DNA from: Pyronema omphalodes
Lineage: Eukaryota > Ascomycota > Pezizomycetes > Pezizales > Pyronemataceae
Assembly (NCBI GenBank): GCA_024516155.1
Contig: JAJJXM010000013.1
Span: forward strand, 124,001-188,000
Reading direction: 5' to 3'
DNA: 64,000 nucleotides
Both the position numbers and the translations under genes were made by a program. This document shows, in pieces, positions 10,771 through 22,049 of this stretch. The notes below the pieces were generated by a model. That model was given only the letters and a program-made list of their open reading frames with translations, did not search any database and had not been told where the DNA came from. Positions within the stretch are counted from its first letter, which is position 1, and each line of letters opens with the position of its first letter.

Positions 10771-11635
10771 TGGTGGATTTCACCATAAACGTCCGAAAAG
10801 CGACGAAAACATCCCACGCCACGCCAAACACTACTGCTCAACCACGACAACCAGAATCAAATATATTTAAACGTACAATTGAAATTCGTCTTCTGGAGAA
10901 CAATACGACGATTAAAAAAATTAAATTCAAAAAAAAAATCCGATGAGTTGTAGAGCTTTAAAAACCCGGTATTTTGTATGGGCGGCCTAAAATGTGTCGA
11001 CGCTCTTGGCATGCCAAGACTGCCAGACTAGAAAATTCACAGGGAGAAACATGTTTGATTGGCTGAAAAAATGACTAAGCTAATGGCACTAAACAAGATC
11101 CTCCCCATCCTCCGATGTGATCCTTCCGCCTCTCTACAAACTCCTGTTGGCGTTCATCCAAGCCTGATACATAGGAATCAATCCATCGTCGTGATTTATT
11201 TGCAAATCGGCGAATGGTCGTTAAAGACACTGAATCCAGCCCGTGGCAGACTGTTCTTTCCAACCCCGTGAAGGTATAATTACAGTTCTCCCGAGTATAT
11301 CGCTTGACTGCTCCCCAGTAAAATTCAATATAATTCAGTTCACACATTGATTGGGTAGAATAAACACTCGCATGTATCAAAAATCAAGGACGTGAATATT
11401 AATCTCACGAGGGTGCGCCTAGGCGATCGGCAGGATAGTTGAGGGCGGGAGGGCATTGCGCGACTTTCGGGGAAGGTATGGTCGACGTGACTTCCGACAT
11501 TAGCGTAAGCGAGAAAAACTCTGAATCACCGAGTCTCACTCGAGGCCATTTTAATCCCTGTCGCCCCCCCCCTGTCATCGGGACCAAAAGTGTCGACTTT
11601 CGTCGGTTTTCGGACGTTTATGGTGAAATCCACCA
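10771..11635 (-). mobile_element. TA-flanked Tc1-mariner/IS630-type element, copy 1 (internally deleted)
   Basis: Begins TGGTGGATTTCACCATAAAC and ends with its inverted complement, with TA on each side (10769-10770, 11636-11637). The inverted repeat extends about 38-40 bp (CGTCCGAAAA, CGACGAAA) with one mismatch. The outermost 17 bp, ATGGTG-GATTT-CACCAT, is itself nearly palindromic. Inside, on the minus strand, only the C-terminal end of a DDE transposase remains, so the copy is non-autonomous. A related copy in the opposite orientation is at 24897-25722. Confidence 0.88.
11075..11380 (-). pseudogene. DDE transposase C-terminal relic (Tc1-mariner/IS630, DDE_3-like)
   Basis: The translation contains [20 protein letters not shown], matching the ELNxIExxW block of DDE_3 transposases, whose Glu is the third catalytic carboxylate. 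It continues with TTIRRFANKSRRWIDSY. About 100 residues remain; the N-terminal DNA-binding and first two catalytic Asp regions are absent from the element. Conserved with the relic at 25106-25420, which has its own frameshifts. Confidence 0.82.
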
Positions 11636-11639
11636 TATA

Positions 11640-12960
11640 TGATGTCACATTCAGTGTCCAACGCATGTGTATCGCTATTCGATGTCACAATCATTCGCCC
11701 GCACCACAGTTCTCAGCATAGCTGATTATTTTTGCTGTGAGTAGCAGTCTGGTGACTTCATGAGAAGTTATGTCTTGGCGCACACTGAACGCCACGCATG
11801 CTGATTGTTATTGTAAATATTCAACCCGATGAAGTTGTTCTCACAAATGCTTTACCAATGCCCACGCCCATCAGGAAATTAAGAGGTTCGACATCTCACA
11901 GCAAGGTGGAACTCATACATGACGGTCTAATTATTTTTCCTATGAATCTTCCTGCTTGGTTGCACATCGAGTGATGCGTTCTGGGACCACACTGGGCACG
12001 ACTCGTTCTCCGCAAAACGTGTTTTCGATGTCGTTTCATTGGTCACCTGTAAACACTTCAACTTCAGTTCACTGCACAAAGTGTGTGAACCCGGCATTTT
12101 CTCGGCCGCAATATCATGACCTGCCAGATTGTAATACTCGGAAACGACATCAAGGGGTCAGCCTCTGAACAAAAATCCCTTTCACGTTAATAGTCCCATT
12201 GAACTTGTTTTTTCGTTTTGCTCAACCTCCAGTCCGGGTTGTACGTATCTGCATCATCTAAGCGCCGTCGTGCGCCTTGCGCAGAGCCGCATACATCGTT
12301 CACCGACGCGTCCCAGCCACAATGCAGTCTTCTCATGTCCCACCCGTTCTATTCCCAGGAGACCGACGGAATAGCCTTCTTTGCCGCTTGACAACCATTG
12401 CCAGTGTCTTGGAGCGCAAGGTAAGGAAAGTGCACGATATTGCTTGTCATTGCGTTGCTTCGGGTGACTCTGGCATTTCCTGGTGGTAATGACAATCTCA
12501 ACAGAGCCTCCCCTTCCCATCTGAGAGCTGTATGTTTCGCACGGTTGATGTTGTGACTTCTTACGCGTTGAATAGCCCATTCTACACCCTTTGTGGTATT
12601 GTTTCTCAGGTACAGTGGGCTCCCGATCAGTCGATCTTCTTCCACCTCAGCATCCATCTTCCATTCAAGTTGTCTCCGTTGTCTGCTTTCATCGCTCGTA
12701 CTTCCACCTCGGTTCGAGCTGACTTCCAGTCTACCAATCCACGACCAGTACGCCGACGATAGATCTTTGTCCGCCGTCATTAGCATCTTCAGCGCCGGCT
12801 ACACACCCTCAAACCCCGGAATTTTGAAGGACCTTTATCAAAGCACTCGAACGCAGTCATGAGCATTCCATATGTACAGTGTGCAGGGCTACGAGGCATT
12901 ACCCCACACATACCAAGGTCCCGACTGCAGAGAACAACCGAGGTAGACCTCTGAATCCAT
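11640..12960. other. Intergenic, no gene supported
   Basis: Contains the orphan promoter box at 11771. A stretch at about 11950-12040 resembles 24150-24220 and 54530-54590 (ACATCGAGTGATG...). ORFs at 12254-12786 on both strands have no recognisable domain and no visible paralog. Confidence 0.4.
11771..11782 (-). promoter_or_regulatory. Orphan copy of the F-box promoter box
   Basis: The minus strand reads GTGCGCCAAGACATAAC, matching the box of F-box G (GGCGCCAAGACATAC) and F (GGCCAAGACATAATC). No F-box gene follows. The Tc1-like element starts 136 bp downstream, and gene X copy 1 lies beyond it in the same direction, so the box may once have served gene X or a lost F-box gene. Confidence 0.45.
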
Positions 12961-12986
12961 TCTGAGATGTTATTGGAACTAACACG

Positions 12987-13307
12987 GTGGTCATCAAGTG
13001 GGAATGTAAGTGGAGAGATCCCTTGTGCGACGCTGCCTTTCCTCATCTACATGCCCTCTGGAGGCACGTCAGACAAAGCCATGGAGGCCGGTATAAGCAG
13101 CGCTGTTTTTGGGGACGATGTGCCATCAAGGATCGGATGGATAAAGAGACTTGGAAAGCGCATATTGGACGTCATACCGTGGTATCTGGTCGGATCAGAG
13201 AGGGGTATTATTGGGATCGTAAGTTCTTTCCGTCGTTCACCACCACGCTCCGCCCCATGCCACCCGCCTATCTTCCTTTCAAAGACGTCCTCAGTGATAT
13301 TATCTAA
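12987..13307 (+). CDS. Two-finger C2H2 zinc-finger protein, probable last exon
   Basis: The open frame carries two well-spaced C2H2 fingers. The first is CKWRDPLC followed after 12 residues by HVRQSH (CX5CX12HX4H). The second is CFWGRC followed after 13 residues by HIGRH (CX4CX13HX3H). Such fingers bind nucleic acid, often as fungal transcription regulators. There is no ATG in frame; the frame opens after a TGA at 12963, so this is either a 3' exon or a truncated gene. The tail after the fingers (EGYYWDRKFF ... LPFKDVLSDII) ends at TAA 13305. No upstream exon could be fixed. Confidence 0.5.
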   Translation: MVIKWECKWRDPLCDAAFPHLHALWRHVRQSHGGRYKQRCFWGRCAIKDRMDKETWKAHIGRHTVVSGRIREGYYWDRKFFPSFTTTLRPMPPAYLPFKDVLSDII

Positions 13308-13319
13308 CGCTAGATTTGT

Positions 13320-14990
13320 CAAAGCTAAACCGAGAACAACAAACTCGACTCAGAAAAATCGTAAACGCAGTCCACGAAGAGCTGGATCAACACCTTTCCC
13401 TCGTGTGACGTTCAGTCGTCGAGCATGCCACATCGTTACTCGTTCGGTCATAATGACTCGATCAAAGACTAAGGCAGCAGCAAACACCAAATCATAAATG
13501 TAATGTTTGATGCAGCTAGACGTCTGCGGGTACGCTCTGGGGGACTGGAACATCCCTAGTCACTGACAGTGGCAGGACCTGTGCTGTAACATCGTCGTAA
13601 GTCAGTTAGGGGACGGCCTCTTCGAAAAAGATGCCACTGGCTTCGACCTTGATGTTCGGCTGGAGTTTTGTTAGGTTTCAATTTTTATTCTTAAGTATTT
13701 GTAACACCAGAAGTTTTATGTTATGAGGAGAATTTGGACCAGTGAGTGGAATGTTGACGTTTTAGTGTATCAGCAGCACGATATCTTACAATATTATAGA
13801 CAGTATTATTAAAGGAATTCATGGAATGTTGTTTCATGGACGTTCATACAGAGGAAGAGCTATAGTGAACATAACGATATATGGCTACTGCGCAACCAGG
13901 GCTACCACGAGTATAATTCACCATGTCCCCGGTATACATATGGGTAAAGCTGTTGGTGTTTCTGTCAGAAAGTCATAACTCAGCACACCAGATAGGTATC
14001 GACATGCAGCAACAAGAGAGATGTGCGGTTGAATATAGTTGCCCGTGTATCATGCAGACTATCAGTATAGTTGACCTTTTTTGTCACTTGATCAGCCACA
14101 CGTCAAATAAACGTGAATATAATCTTGCCCTGAGGCAACTATAGAGCTCGATAACGAGTCCCGTTGGCGTGCCTGTCAGTCGGGTCACGTTGAGAACGTT
14201 CTCAGCTGTCCCATGACGAGTTTCTGATCGTCATGGATTGCTTGTAAAAGTCGTACTTGACTGGTAAAATCGAAAGGACCATGTTAGTGCTTGATAGCGT
14301 GAAAATGATTACGGCCGGTCATATTTGACCCGCAACTTGTTCTACGACTAGACAAAGTACCACGGTGCGCAGACTGAAGTGACAAGCGTTACCATCAGTC
14401 CGGACGGCTCTTTTTATCACTATACCGAAGACATCGTTCCACTCTTTTCAGCAGTCTGACTTCGAAGACGTCATCCTTTTCTACATGAACGGTCCAAATT
14501 AAGTGGTACAAGCAGGACTTACGTGAAAAGTAATAAGAGTATGACACGATGTCCTGGTATAATCCTAAAGTCCAGATGGCATAACGGGGCCGCGAAGTCT
14601 TGGGACGGCGTGCATGGGCGATCACTCGACTCATTCTACATGCTATTCATATTCCGGAGCTTATCCAGAATACGCCGAGGGTACTAAGACTGCATGATAA
14701 GCAGGATTCAATAATCCTAACTGGCATATGGATACTGTTCCGGGCGTGCACTGATGTTGGATGAACGGGTAATGCACTTGTTATAAAACGATAACGAGCA
14801 TGAAACGGAGGGATGATATTGTAACAAGAAAACAAATTTTTGACGACATAAAGCAAAACCTCCGAAAAGGGCCAATTGGAAAACATATGGAGCGTAAAAA
14901 GATGAGACAACAAGAAAATGAAATTCCACAAAACAGAGACGCAGAAAAAGGGTTCTTATTCCAGGCATGGAGGAAAAGGAGGGTTGCAAA
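13320..14990. other. Intergenic with a short repeated relic (module V)
   Basis: Mostly featureless. The segment at about 14395-14700 (minus) resembles 41220-41420: SRVIAHARRP versus SRVIACAPCA, preceded by a TTGGC/LGVF-like block. Related fragments with GPLDKLDNI-type readings occur near 22220-22300, 41690-41760 and 46140-46240. They look like remains of one duplicated gene, but no complete reading exists. Confidence 0.4.
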
Positions 14991-15007
14991 CTATATGTTG
15001 GCCAGTT

Positions 15008-16890
15008 TCATCTGGCTAGCTCATTTATGAAAAAGTCCCACTCACGTTCCCAGTTATATTCCCCGTCCATGGGCCAGGGCATTGGCCTATTCATCTGCCA
15101 GTCCGGCTCCCAGTCCCGTTGCAAGTCCCGTTCGGTTAGCCGAGAGTCTTTGATATTGTCGCCACTACGTTTCCATTCGATTCCCAAGCTTGTACAAAGT
15201 GCAGCAAGTCTGTTTAGACCTTCTCCCGACCTCTGTGAAGATGCCCATCGCCATGACTGGTCGTCGATACTCATACTGCGAAGCTTCGATAAGACACCGC
15301 TCTGCTTTGAAAGCGCGACATGCTCGAGTAACTGATATAGTCGCAAAATGGGTGCTGAAACCCGTTGGGATGGGGATGGTCGGCGCGGATCGATTAGTCG
15401 AGAATGGAACTGATCAATATCTTTGTCAGAGACTCGAAGATGGAAACATTCGAGGTTTGGCGGTAAAAGTTCGAGCAGACTGGAATCCTCGGACCAGCCC
15501 GTACGTGATAACGGATAAAGAGCTGACAAATTTGTTGATATTTTGATGAGATTCGTAAAATCCTTAAATGGTCCGATTCCTCCCTTTGTATATGAGTTTC
15601 TTTTCAACTCACCGTTCATGTCGATCTCTTCGATGGTGTGCCGCATTTGCCGTAAAGCCTCTTTGAATACCGATGCCCTGAAAGCTGCCTCAGGCAGTGT
15701 TTCCACAGTCTTCAACTTCGGGGTGCAGTTCACAATTTTTATGAGGAACTGGGAAGTCTCTTCTGCGTGACCACTCTCAATGCGGATGGATGTTAAGGAT
15801 GGCAATATCGGCATGCTTTCAGGAGTTGCTCTAGCAAGGAACACATCGTCGGTGAAGGTGAGCTGTTTCAAGGCTGGCGTGAACTGGAGGAAGGGAAATA
15901 ACATTCCAATCATTATTCGGTCGCTTTTCTTTGTTACTAACGGAGTTGTAATGATGGATATAATGTGACGGCCACCAAACGGACTGATAGGCGTGATCTT
16001 CATGCCATGGTTGCCAGCGTAGCACCTCCAGAGATTTCAGTGGCGTGTGTTCCCATATTTTCTTTGCCCATGGCGTAAGAAGAAAAGCGTATCCGCCTCC
16101 CACATGACCTTCGAACTCCAGCATACGTAGGTTGGTAAGTCTTGCCAATAGAATTGGGATGCACATGATCTCGTATAATTTTGACATTTCACGCAGTCTT
16201 GATCGTTGTAGAATATGTTCCCACGTTTTTCCTGTCAGGTCTGTGAGTCCCGTTTCTTCGACAAACTTTGACAAGATTTTACGATCGTGTTTCCGTTCGT
16301 CCACGCTGTATTGCACCTCTTCGACTTCAAACTGGTGAAACTCTTGATAGTGTAGGTCCTTGATACATGTCGCGAGACTCGGATTCAGATCAATCAGACG
16401 CAGGAGCTTGCGCACATCTTTCGAAACCGACCATCCAGAACAATTACCTCCCGGTATCTCAACTGACTCGAAGACAATGGGTTGGAGAAGGTAACGGAAT
16501 CGGCGATTGACGAGTCTAAGGTTGAGTAAATCGCGATGCGAGCTTGCACGCCGAGTGCCTCTCAAGAAACCAATAACTGATTCAAGAACCTCCGTTGGGC
16601 ATGTTGATAAGCACGCTAGCGGGGTGGAGGTGGATTTTTGCTTTCTTTTGTCATTCGTTTTCCGATTTTCCTGTTTCGCCTGTGACGGTGTCGTGCTTGT
16701 ACCCGGCCCATCAAAGGTCGATCGCTCGTGGGATGAGACGCCTGACTGGGCTTTCGTGCTTGACAACTCAATCCCAATATCCGTTGTAACAATTGCTGGA
16801 TTAACGGTTTTTCATGGGATCGTAGCTCTCGCATATCTCTGACGGGTTGTGCTGTAGTGGACACAGCTCCGTGATTGTCTTTCTTCCGAA
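15008..16890 (-). pseudogene. F-box/LRR gene B
   Basis: Two long overlapping minus-strand ORFs (16766-15831 and 16003-15008) make one F-box protein. The F-box is LSTCPTEVLESVIGF ... LRLVNRRFRYLLQP near 16615-16475, followed by LLRLIDLNPSLATCIKDL and the LRR region. A 1-nt indel near 15900 inside VISFLQFTPALKQL shifts frame. The start is also lost: exon 2 begins TTCGGAAG where paralogs have TGGGAAAG, so splicing gives ATT, not ATG, and another frameshift lies near 16815. The C-terminus (EYNWEREWDFFINELAR) lacks the acidic repeat tail. Paralogs C, F, G and H are its closest relatives. Confidence 0.87.
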
Positions 16891-17027
16891 CTATGGCGAC
16901 GTACCATATGTCAGATACACCCAAGACATACTAAAAGTACATTTGTGTGCAGTAGTTTGAACGACATGTATAGAAACATATGCTGCAGAGTACATTTCGG
17001 GAGCTTTCATTGCGATGGATCACTTAC
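16891..17027 (-). other. Intron 1 of F-box gene B (137 nt)
   Basis: The donor on the minus strand is CCAAAA|GTAAGTG and the acceptor is CATAG|TTCGG. The junction no longer creates ATG because the exon 2 start has mutated. Confidence 0.7.
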
Positions 17028-17142
17028 TTTTGGACATCTTAATGTCTCTGATGTTTTGTGTTCACGGCTGACGGTGCTCCAACGTGAGGTGGTATATGGG
17101 GATGTGGGAGTGGAAGTCATTTGCAGTACCTTTCTAAGGGCA

Positions 17143-17154
17143 TGTCTTGGCGCC
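17143..17154 (-). promoter_or_regulatory. F-box family promoter box, gene B
   Basis: The minus strand reads GGCGCCAAGACA, identical to the box of E and G, about 115 bp upstream of the intron donor. Confidence 0.65.
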
Positions 17155-17159
17155 AGGTC

Positions 17160-18010
17160 AACATTGGCCGCGACAGTTTTTGATTCTGGTGTACCGGTTG
17201 ACGACTGAACTCGACCCTTGAGAATCTCGGTTTCATATAACGGTGGGGGGGAATTCCATCCGCATGTGGTGCCACTTCCCTACAGCTGTGGTATTGTGTT
17301 CCAAGAAAGACTGATGGTGGAAAAGAATCACGTAAAAAAAACACACAAACGTTGACCACCATCGGTCCTCCTAAATCGATATCGGAATTCATTCAGTCGG
17401 GATTGTATGAACGAGCAACATCCATTGAGAATATCTCTGCCTCGAAAAACATGGTTTCAGGTGCTTGTGGTGGAGAAATGGCGTGTAGATAAATATATAG
17501 CAACTTTATATAAGCGCCGGTAACGTCTTGCGTTCACAGCCAGAGCTTGGGCTTTGCTCCAGGAATCCGGCCGTTCAATGTTTATATGGGTTGTAGACAG
17601 CCCTGTACGGTCAAAGAAAAACGAGAAACCTTATTCCGGTTTTGAAACAAGTGGTCGGTGCCACTGCTTTCTAGGCATTTCACGGTGATCATCCCATCTC
17701 CACGACTTCCTTTACCACCAACCCCACCAGACGCGCAACCATTGCTACCACTGTTCCTCCGCTACACACAGTCAGCTCGACCAATCCAAGAAGTACCTTT
17801 TGCTGTCACTACTTGCAATGGTGCAGTATTCAATCCAGCGTGTTGCATCGCCAGCCAGTCACCCTGATTGATGCCACTAGCAATCGTATCACCAGCGCTG
17901 ATCAGCCCGCAAATTGCATCAATACTGCGCCCAATGAGCAAACCGTGTCTGGACCAGGAATACAGGTACACACCCCAAGCAATGCAGGAAAAATCGAACG
18001 GATGATGGGT
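17160..18010. other. Upstream flank of B and possible 5' exon of the next gene
   Basis: 17200-17320 is homologous to the flank upstream of F-box G (48830-48960, GGAATTCCATTGCCGCAAGTGG). An open frame at 17813-17963 (plus), ending at a possible donor AACAG|GTACAC region, could be an upstream exon of the gene at 18021, but this is not provable here. Confidence 0.4.
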
Positions 18011-18020
18011 TTTAACAGGC

Positions 18021-19073
18021 GCTGACAATCATCACAAGACCACAGCAGACCTCAAACGACTCTTCGACCAATTCCTCGACGAAAAACAACTGCTGGAAGA
18101 GGCTCACCAAGAGCTGTGGAAAGACAATGCGGCAACAAAACAGCAGCTCGAAAAGGTTTTGTGGCAACGTCAGGAGCTGATACAATCCATATCGCAGCTG
18201 AGGGAGATGATTTTCGATACCAGAGCGCAACACGATGCTAGGACGGAGGACTTACAAAAGATGAATCGGCAACTCAGAAAAGACATAGCCGCGTTAAAGA
18301 TGGAAACCGCGAATTTACGCCAAAAGGATATCGACACCGTCAATGAGGCTGTCCAATCAAAGCGCGCTGACCATTCCAGGAACTCGAGTTCAGCTGCAGA
18401 GGCGAAGAAGGACGTTCGGTGCACTCCGGAGGCCTGTCATCGTTCAAAGCCGGATCTCGCAACGTCGGAAGAATCAAGTGCAGTCAGCAACAGCATCAAA
18501 GAAGCACCGGCATCCATTTCAGGCCTCCTGATACCGAAACGGCGACCAAGACTAAGCAGGGTACGCACCACGCTCATAGATTCCAGGAAGTTCCATGAAT
18601 GGGCCAGGAGCAAGTGTTGGGTATTCATGGCCATACCTGAGCAGATCAACGACACCACCCGCAGTGCAATGCACATGTCATTGCTTGAACAGATCAAAGC
18701 TATGGGACTCTCGTCTATTATCAGTATTCGATCCCCCGGCAATCAGTACCATGCCATCCGCTTCCAGAAAAGCAGATTGAGAAATAAAGGCCTTGCCATT
18801 AAGCTAAGATCCAAGGTTTTCGTCTTTGAAAACTTCCCGATGCCACTTTAATACGAGCAATGGAAGAGAACCGAGATGTACCTCAGTTTGGATAGTGTCT
18901 TCCCAAGCGTTCCCAGACTATGTTGGGACGTGTTCGGAAGGTGTTCCATCATTTTTGTCCACTATCGACATGAGACGCAAAAAAGGTGTTTTGTTTCATT
19001 CGACCGTTTGCCTGCAGCCATGGTGGTAAAAGAGATTAAGAGTGGATGTAGTCATTTTTATGATGACGACTAG
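18021..19073 (+). pseudogene. Coiled-coil plus RRM-like gene with one in-frame stop
   Basis: A single frame runs from an acceptor-like TTTTAACAG (ending 18020) to TAG at 19073, interrupted only by TAA at 18849-18851. The N-terminal part is strongly helical and charged (FDQFLDEKQLLEEAHQEL, ELIQSISQLREM, MNRQLRKDIAALKMETANLR), consistent with a coiled coil. The middle is polar. After the stop, the same frame continues with SIIFVHYRHETQKRCFVSFD, which has the spacing of an RRM strand ending in an RNP1-like KRCFVSF. An RNA-binding role is inferred. Either the stop is a nonsense mutation, or the protein ends at 18848 and the rest is lost. No paralog is seen in the window. Confidence 0.5.
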
Positions 19074-19079
19074 AAACAT

Positions 19080-19830
19080 GTAAGCCGATTTCCGACCAGG
19101 GTACCGTGGGGGTGGAATACGGCTTTGGGATGGCTAGCAGAGTAACTCAATATGCAAGGGCGGCTGGTCAAGGGAACAATAGTAGAAAATAGGAAAATTA
19201 AGTAATATTAAAAATAAATAAAGAGAATCAACATGGAGAACTTCTGTGGGAACATCAGTGAGACAGACCAGTTTGCACAACGCGAGCCGAGGAGATATAG
19301 ATCAATGGCCTTTACAAGTCATTTTCATCGATGAGTCGCTTGGAAATATCAGTTTCTTATGTCAAGTAGTCCGGGAAATTGAGTAGACCACAACTCCATT
19401 ACCAACGTGGCCTTGATCACTCTTCTGTAACGTCCTTCTTCATGAGTTCCAACATCATAGGGGGGGCGAGAGGTATCAAGGAACTCGTCATGTCACATTA
19501 CTCGGCTTTTCTACGCCCATTCTGTTGTCGGCGTTGTCCAAAGAGGGAGATCGGAACTAGATATTTGGCAGCACGTATCTGCGAAGGTATGCTGTTGACG
19601 TTTTGGTAACTTCGACAACCTTATATCGACACGTAATGCATTTCCTGTTACATATTTGTCATGAAAAGGAGAGGGTAGAAGCAATCTATTACTACAAAAA
19701 TGCTGAATTTGTAACCATGCGGGGTAAACGTTTTGACATGCGCGAATTAAACAAAAAAAAATTAAACGTGAGAAAAAACAGAAAAAAAACAGAGAACATT
19801 GTATTTCCAAATGACCGGATAGAAATAAGA
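19080..19830. other. Intergenic; 3' flank of F-box C
   Basis: The A-rich part at 19740-19860 is homologous to 3' flanks of F-box F (41940-42090) and H (56530-56690). 19080-19600 shows nothing recognisable. Confidence 0.45.
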
Positions 19831-19835
19831 AAATG

Positions 19836-21704
19836 TTATTCCGAAGTCCGTAGCGTAAAAATGGGAGCATTAGAGACTATAGCAACGTTAGTTTTGACGA
19901 ACCAGACAAAGTCAGTAGAAACGTCTTCCTCGTACCTCATTGCTGAACCTGTCTCCCAGTCGGTGTCCGAGTCTGATTCCATTTCCCCAGAGTCTGTGTC
20001 ATCGCCACCACTCCATTCCCATTCAATCCCCAATCTCGCACAAATTGCTGCAAGCGTTTTTGGGCCTTCGTCCCGGGTCTTATTCGAGAATAATTTCCAG
20101 CATTTGTCTTCAATACTGAGAAGGCAGAGCTTCTTCAATGAGCCACTCTCCTTGGCAAGTGCTACTTTCTCAAGCCACCCATACGGTCTCCTAATCAAGT
20201 CTGGTAGCAATTCGTATTGCTGTTGGTCATCGTTATTGCTTTGGGCAGACGGGGACGGAAGATCATGCGGATCATAGAGATAGAGATGTAAACATTCAAG
20301 ATTTGCAGGCAGTATTCTTAGCAGACAGGAATCCTCGGGCCGACCCGTAGGTGATACTGGAATCAGGGATGCAAGGTTGTTGTTATGATACGGAGCTCTG
20401 GAAAAATCCAGGAATGGTCCAATTGCTGCATCAGTACTTGAAGTTCCTTCGAACGAACCAAGAATGTGGATTTCTTCGATGGTGTTCCGTACGATGTTTA
20501 AGGTTTCTCGCATTTTCGATGCCTTGAAAACATCGAAATGACATGTTTCCAGACTTTTTAACAAAGGACTGCACTTCAGGAGTTCAAAAAGCAATTGAGA
20601 AGTCTCTTTGAAATACTCAGTGTGAATGCAGATGGACGTTAGAGAGTTCAAGATAGGCATGTTCTGAGGTGTTGATCTACCAACGAACGTATCGCCAAGG
20701 AAGATAAGTTCTCTAAGGGTTGGCGTAAAACGGAGAAACGAAGAAAGAACATTCCACTCATTGCTGTGTGGCTTTTCTGGGGTCGTAGAAGTCTGATAAC
20801 GGAATGCACGGTGTACAGGCAATTGCATTCGCTGATAGTCCTCATCATTCTCCTTTGATCGCCAGACCAAAGTTTTCAGAGATCTCAGTTGCATTCGGGT
20901 CCATATATGACTTGCCCATCGCGTGAGAAGATACGCGTATGGACCTCCGACGTACCCGTGGAAGATGAGCATACCGAGGTTGGTCAGTCGGGACAATAGA
21001 AGCGGAGTACACATATGCTCGTATAGTTTCGACATCCCGCGCAGTCCGGACGGATTCAAAGGATAATGAAATGTCCTCCCTGTTGATGTTTTCAGGTCGA
21101 CTTCTTGAACCAACTTTGAGAAGATTTTGTGATCACTTTTTAGTTCTTTCATGCTGTGCTGAAGCGGTTTATTCTCATCCGGGTGTGACTCATGGTAGAT
21201 GAGCTCCGTGATGCATGTTGCCAAGCTTGGATTGAGATCAATGAGACGTAGAAGCTCCCGAACATCATTCGTAACTGACGGGTTATCAGAGTCCTCCCGC
21301 GGTATCCGCACTGACTCGAAGACTACTGGTTGCAGAAGGTACCGAAATCCGCGGTTTACTAGTCTGAGATTTAGTACATCTGGGTTACAGGCCTCTGTGT
21401 CAGGCCCCGTCAAGAAACCAATGATTGAGTGGAGAACCTCCGTTGGACATGTCGACAGGGTCGTTGCGGGTAGAGGAGATTGAAGTTGTTTGCTTCTTCT
21501 TTTTGCTCTTCCGCTTTTTGCATTTTGCCTGGGACGTCGACGGATTGCTGTCTTCTCTATCGGATTCGGATTGGTCAGATACTGAGTCACCTGATTGGTC
21601 TTGTGCGTGGGATGGTGGCATCGTGTTTTCGACTTTCTTCTGTTGTATATTTTCATTGTGTTCTCCAGCTGTAGATGCAGGGTTGTTCTTGGCTTTCTTT
21701 CCCA
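19836..21704 (-). pseudogene. F-box/LRR gene C, one N-terminal frameshift
   Basis: A 606-codon ORF (21656-19836) covers the F-box (LSTCPTEVLHSIIGF ... LRLVNRGFRYLLQP) and the whole LRR region to an acidic tail (SDSDTDWETGSAMRYEED). The true N-terminus from the spliced ATG (MGKKAKNNPA, then a Lys-rich stretch AKCKKRKSKKKK) lies in another frame, so a single indel near 21480-21490 separates the two. Otherwise intact and very similar to F through the LRRs (PQNMPILNSLTSIC, TEYFKETSQLL). Lys-rich segments could be nuclear targeting signals. If the indel is an assembly error, this is a functional gene. Confidence 0.88.
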
Positions 21705-21831
21705 CTAAAAGTCGACCCATCTTATTAGATAAATTGTACTTTGACTGCCTAATGCATTCATGTCGTGTTATTGATATACGGAGATGATGAAGCGTTCTTT
21801 TAGAAATATATGATGATAACGGATCACTTAC
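21705..21831 (-). other. Intron 1 of F-box gene C (127 nt)
   Basis: Minus strand: TTCAAAA|GTAAGTG donor, TCTAATAAG branch candidate, TTTTAG|TGGGAAAG acceptor. Joining gives AAAATGGGAAAG, making the ATG. A genomic ATG just inside the intron (ATGGGTCGACTTTTAG) is in frame but would be removed by splicing. Confidence 0.8.
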
Positions 21832-21928
21832 TTTTGAACGTTGATGTTTAAGGTTCGTAAAGATGGAAGTCGTCGTGGAGTCTGATCAGCTTGAAGTAAC
21901 ACGCGTCTCGACCCAATTTCATGGAAGT

Positions 21929-21940
21929 ATATCTTGGCAA
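21929..21940 (-). promoter_or_regulatory. F-box family promoter box, gene C (weak variant)
   Basis: The minus strand reads TTGCCAAGATATAC, with the CCAAGA core kept but GGCGCC altered, about 100 bp upstream of the donor. Confidence 0.45.
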
Positions 21941-22049
21941 CAGGACAAGCACATATTCCAAATATCTCCTCCACAATATAGTACCCATCAAATAAATTAC
22001 TTCGGAGTACAAATAACCGGCTTGGTTCTGATGTTCGCTCCCGCCTCTT

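Noticed and set aside
12349..12786. 145-codon minus-strand ORF near the C2H2 exon
   Set aside because: No domain or paralog, and overlaps equally long ORFs on the other strand.
21711..21720. Genomic ATG (MGRLLVGKK) as the start of F-box C
   Set aside because: It lies inside the intron defined by the conserved donor and TTTTAG acceptor; paralogs lack it.
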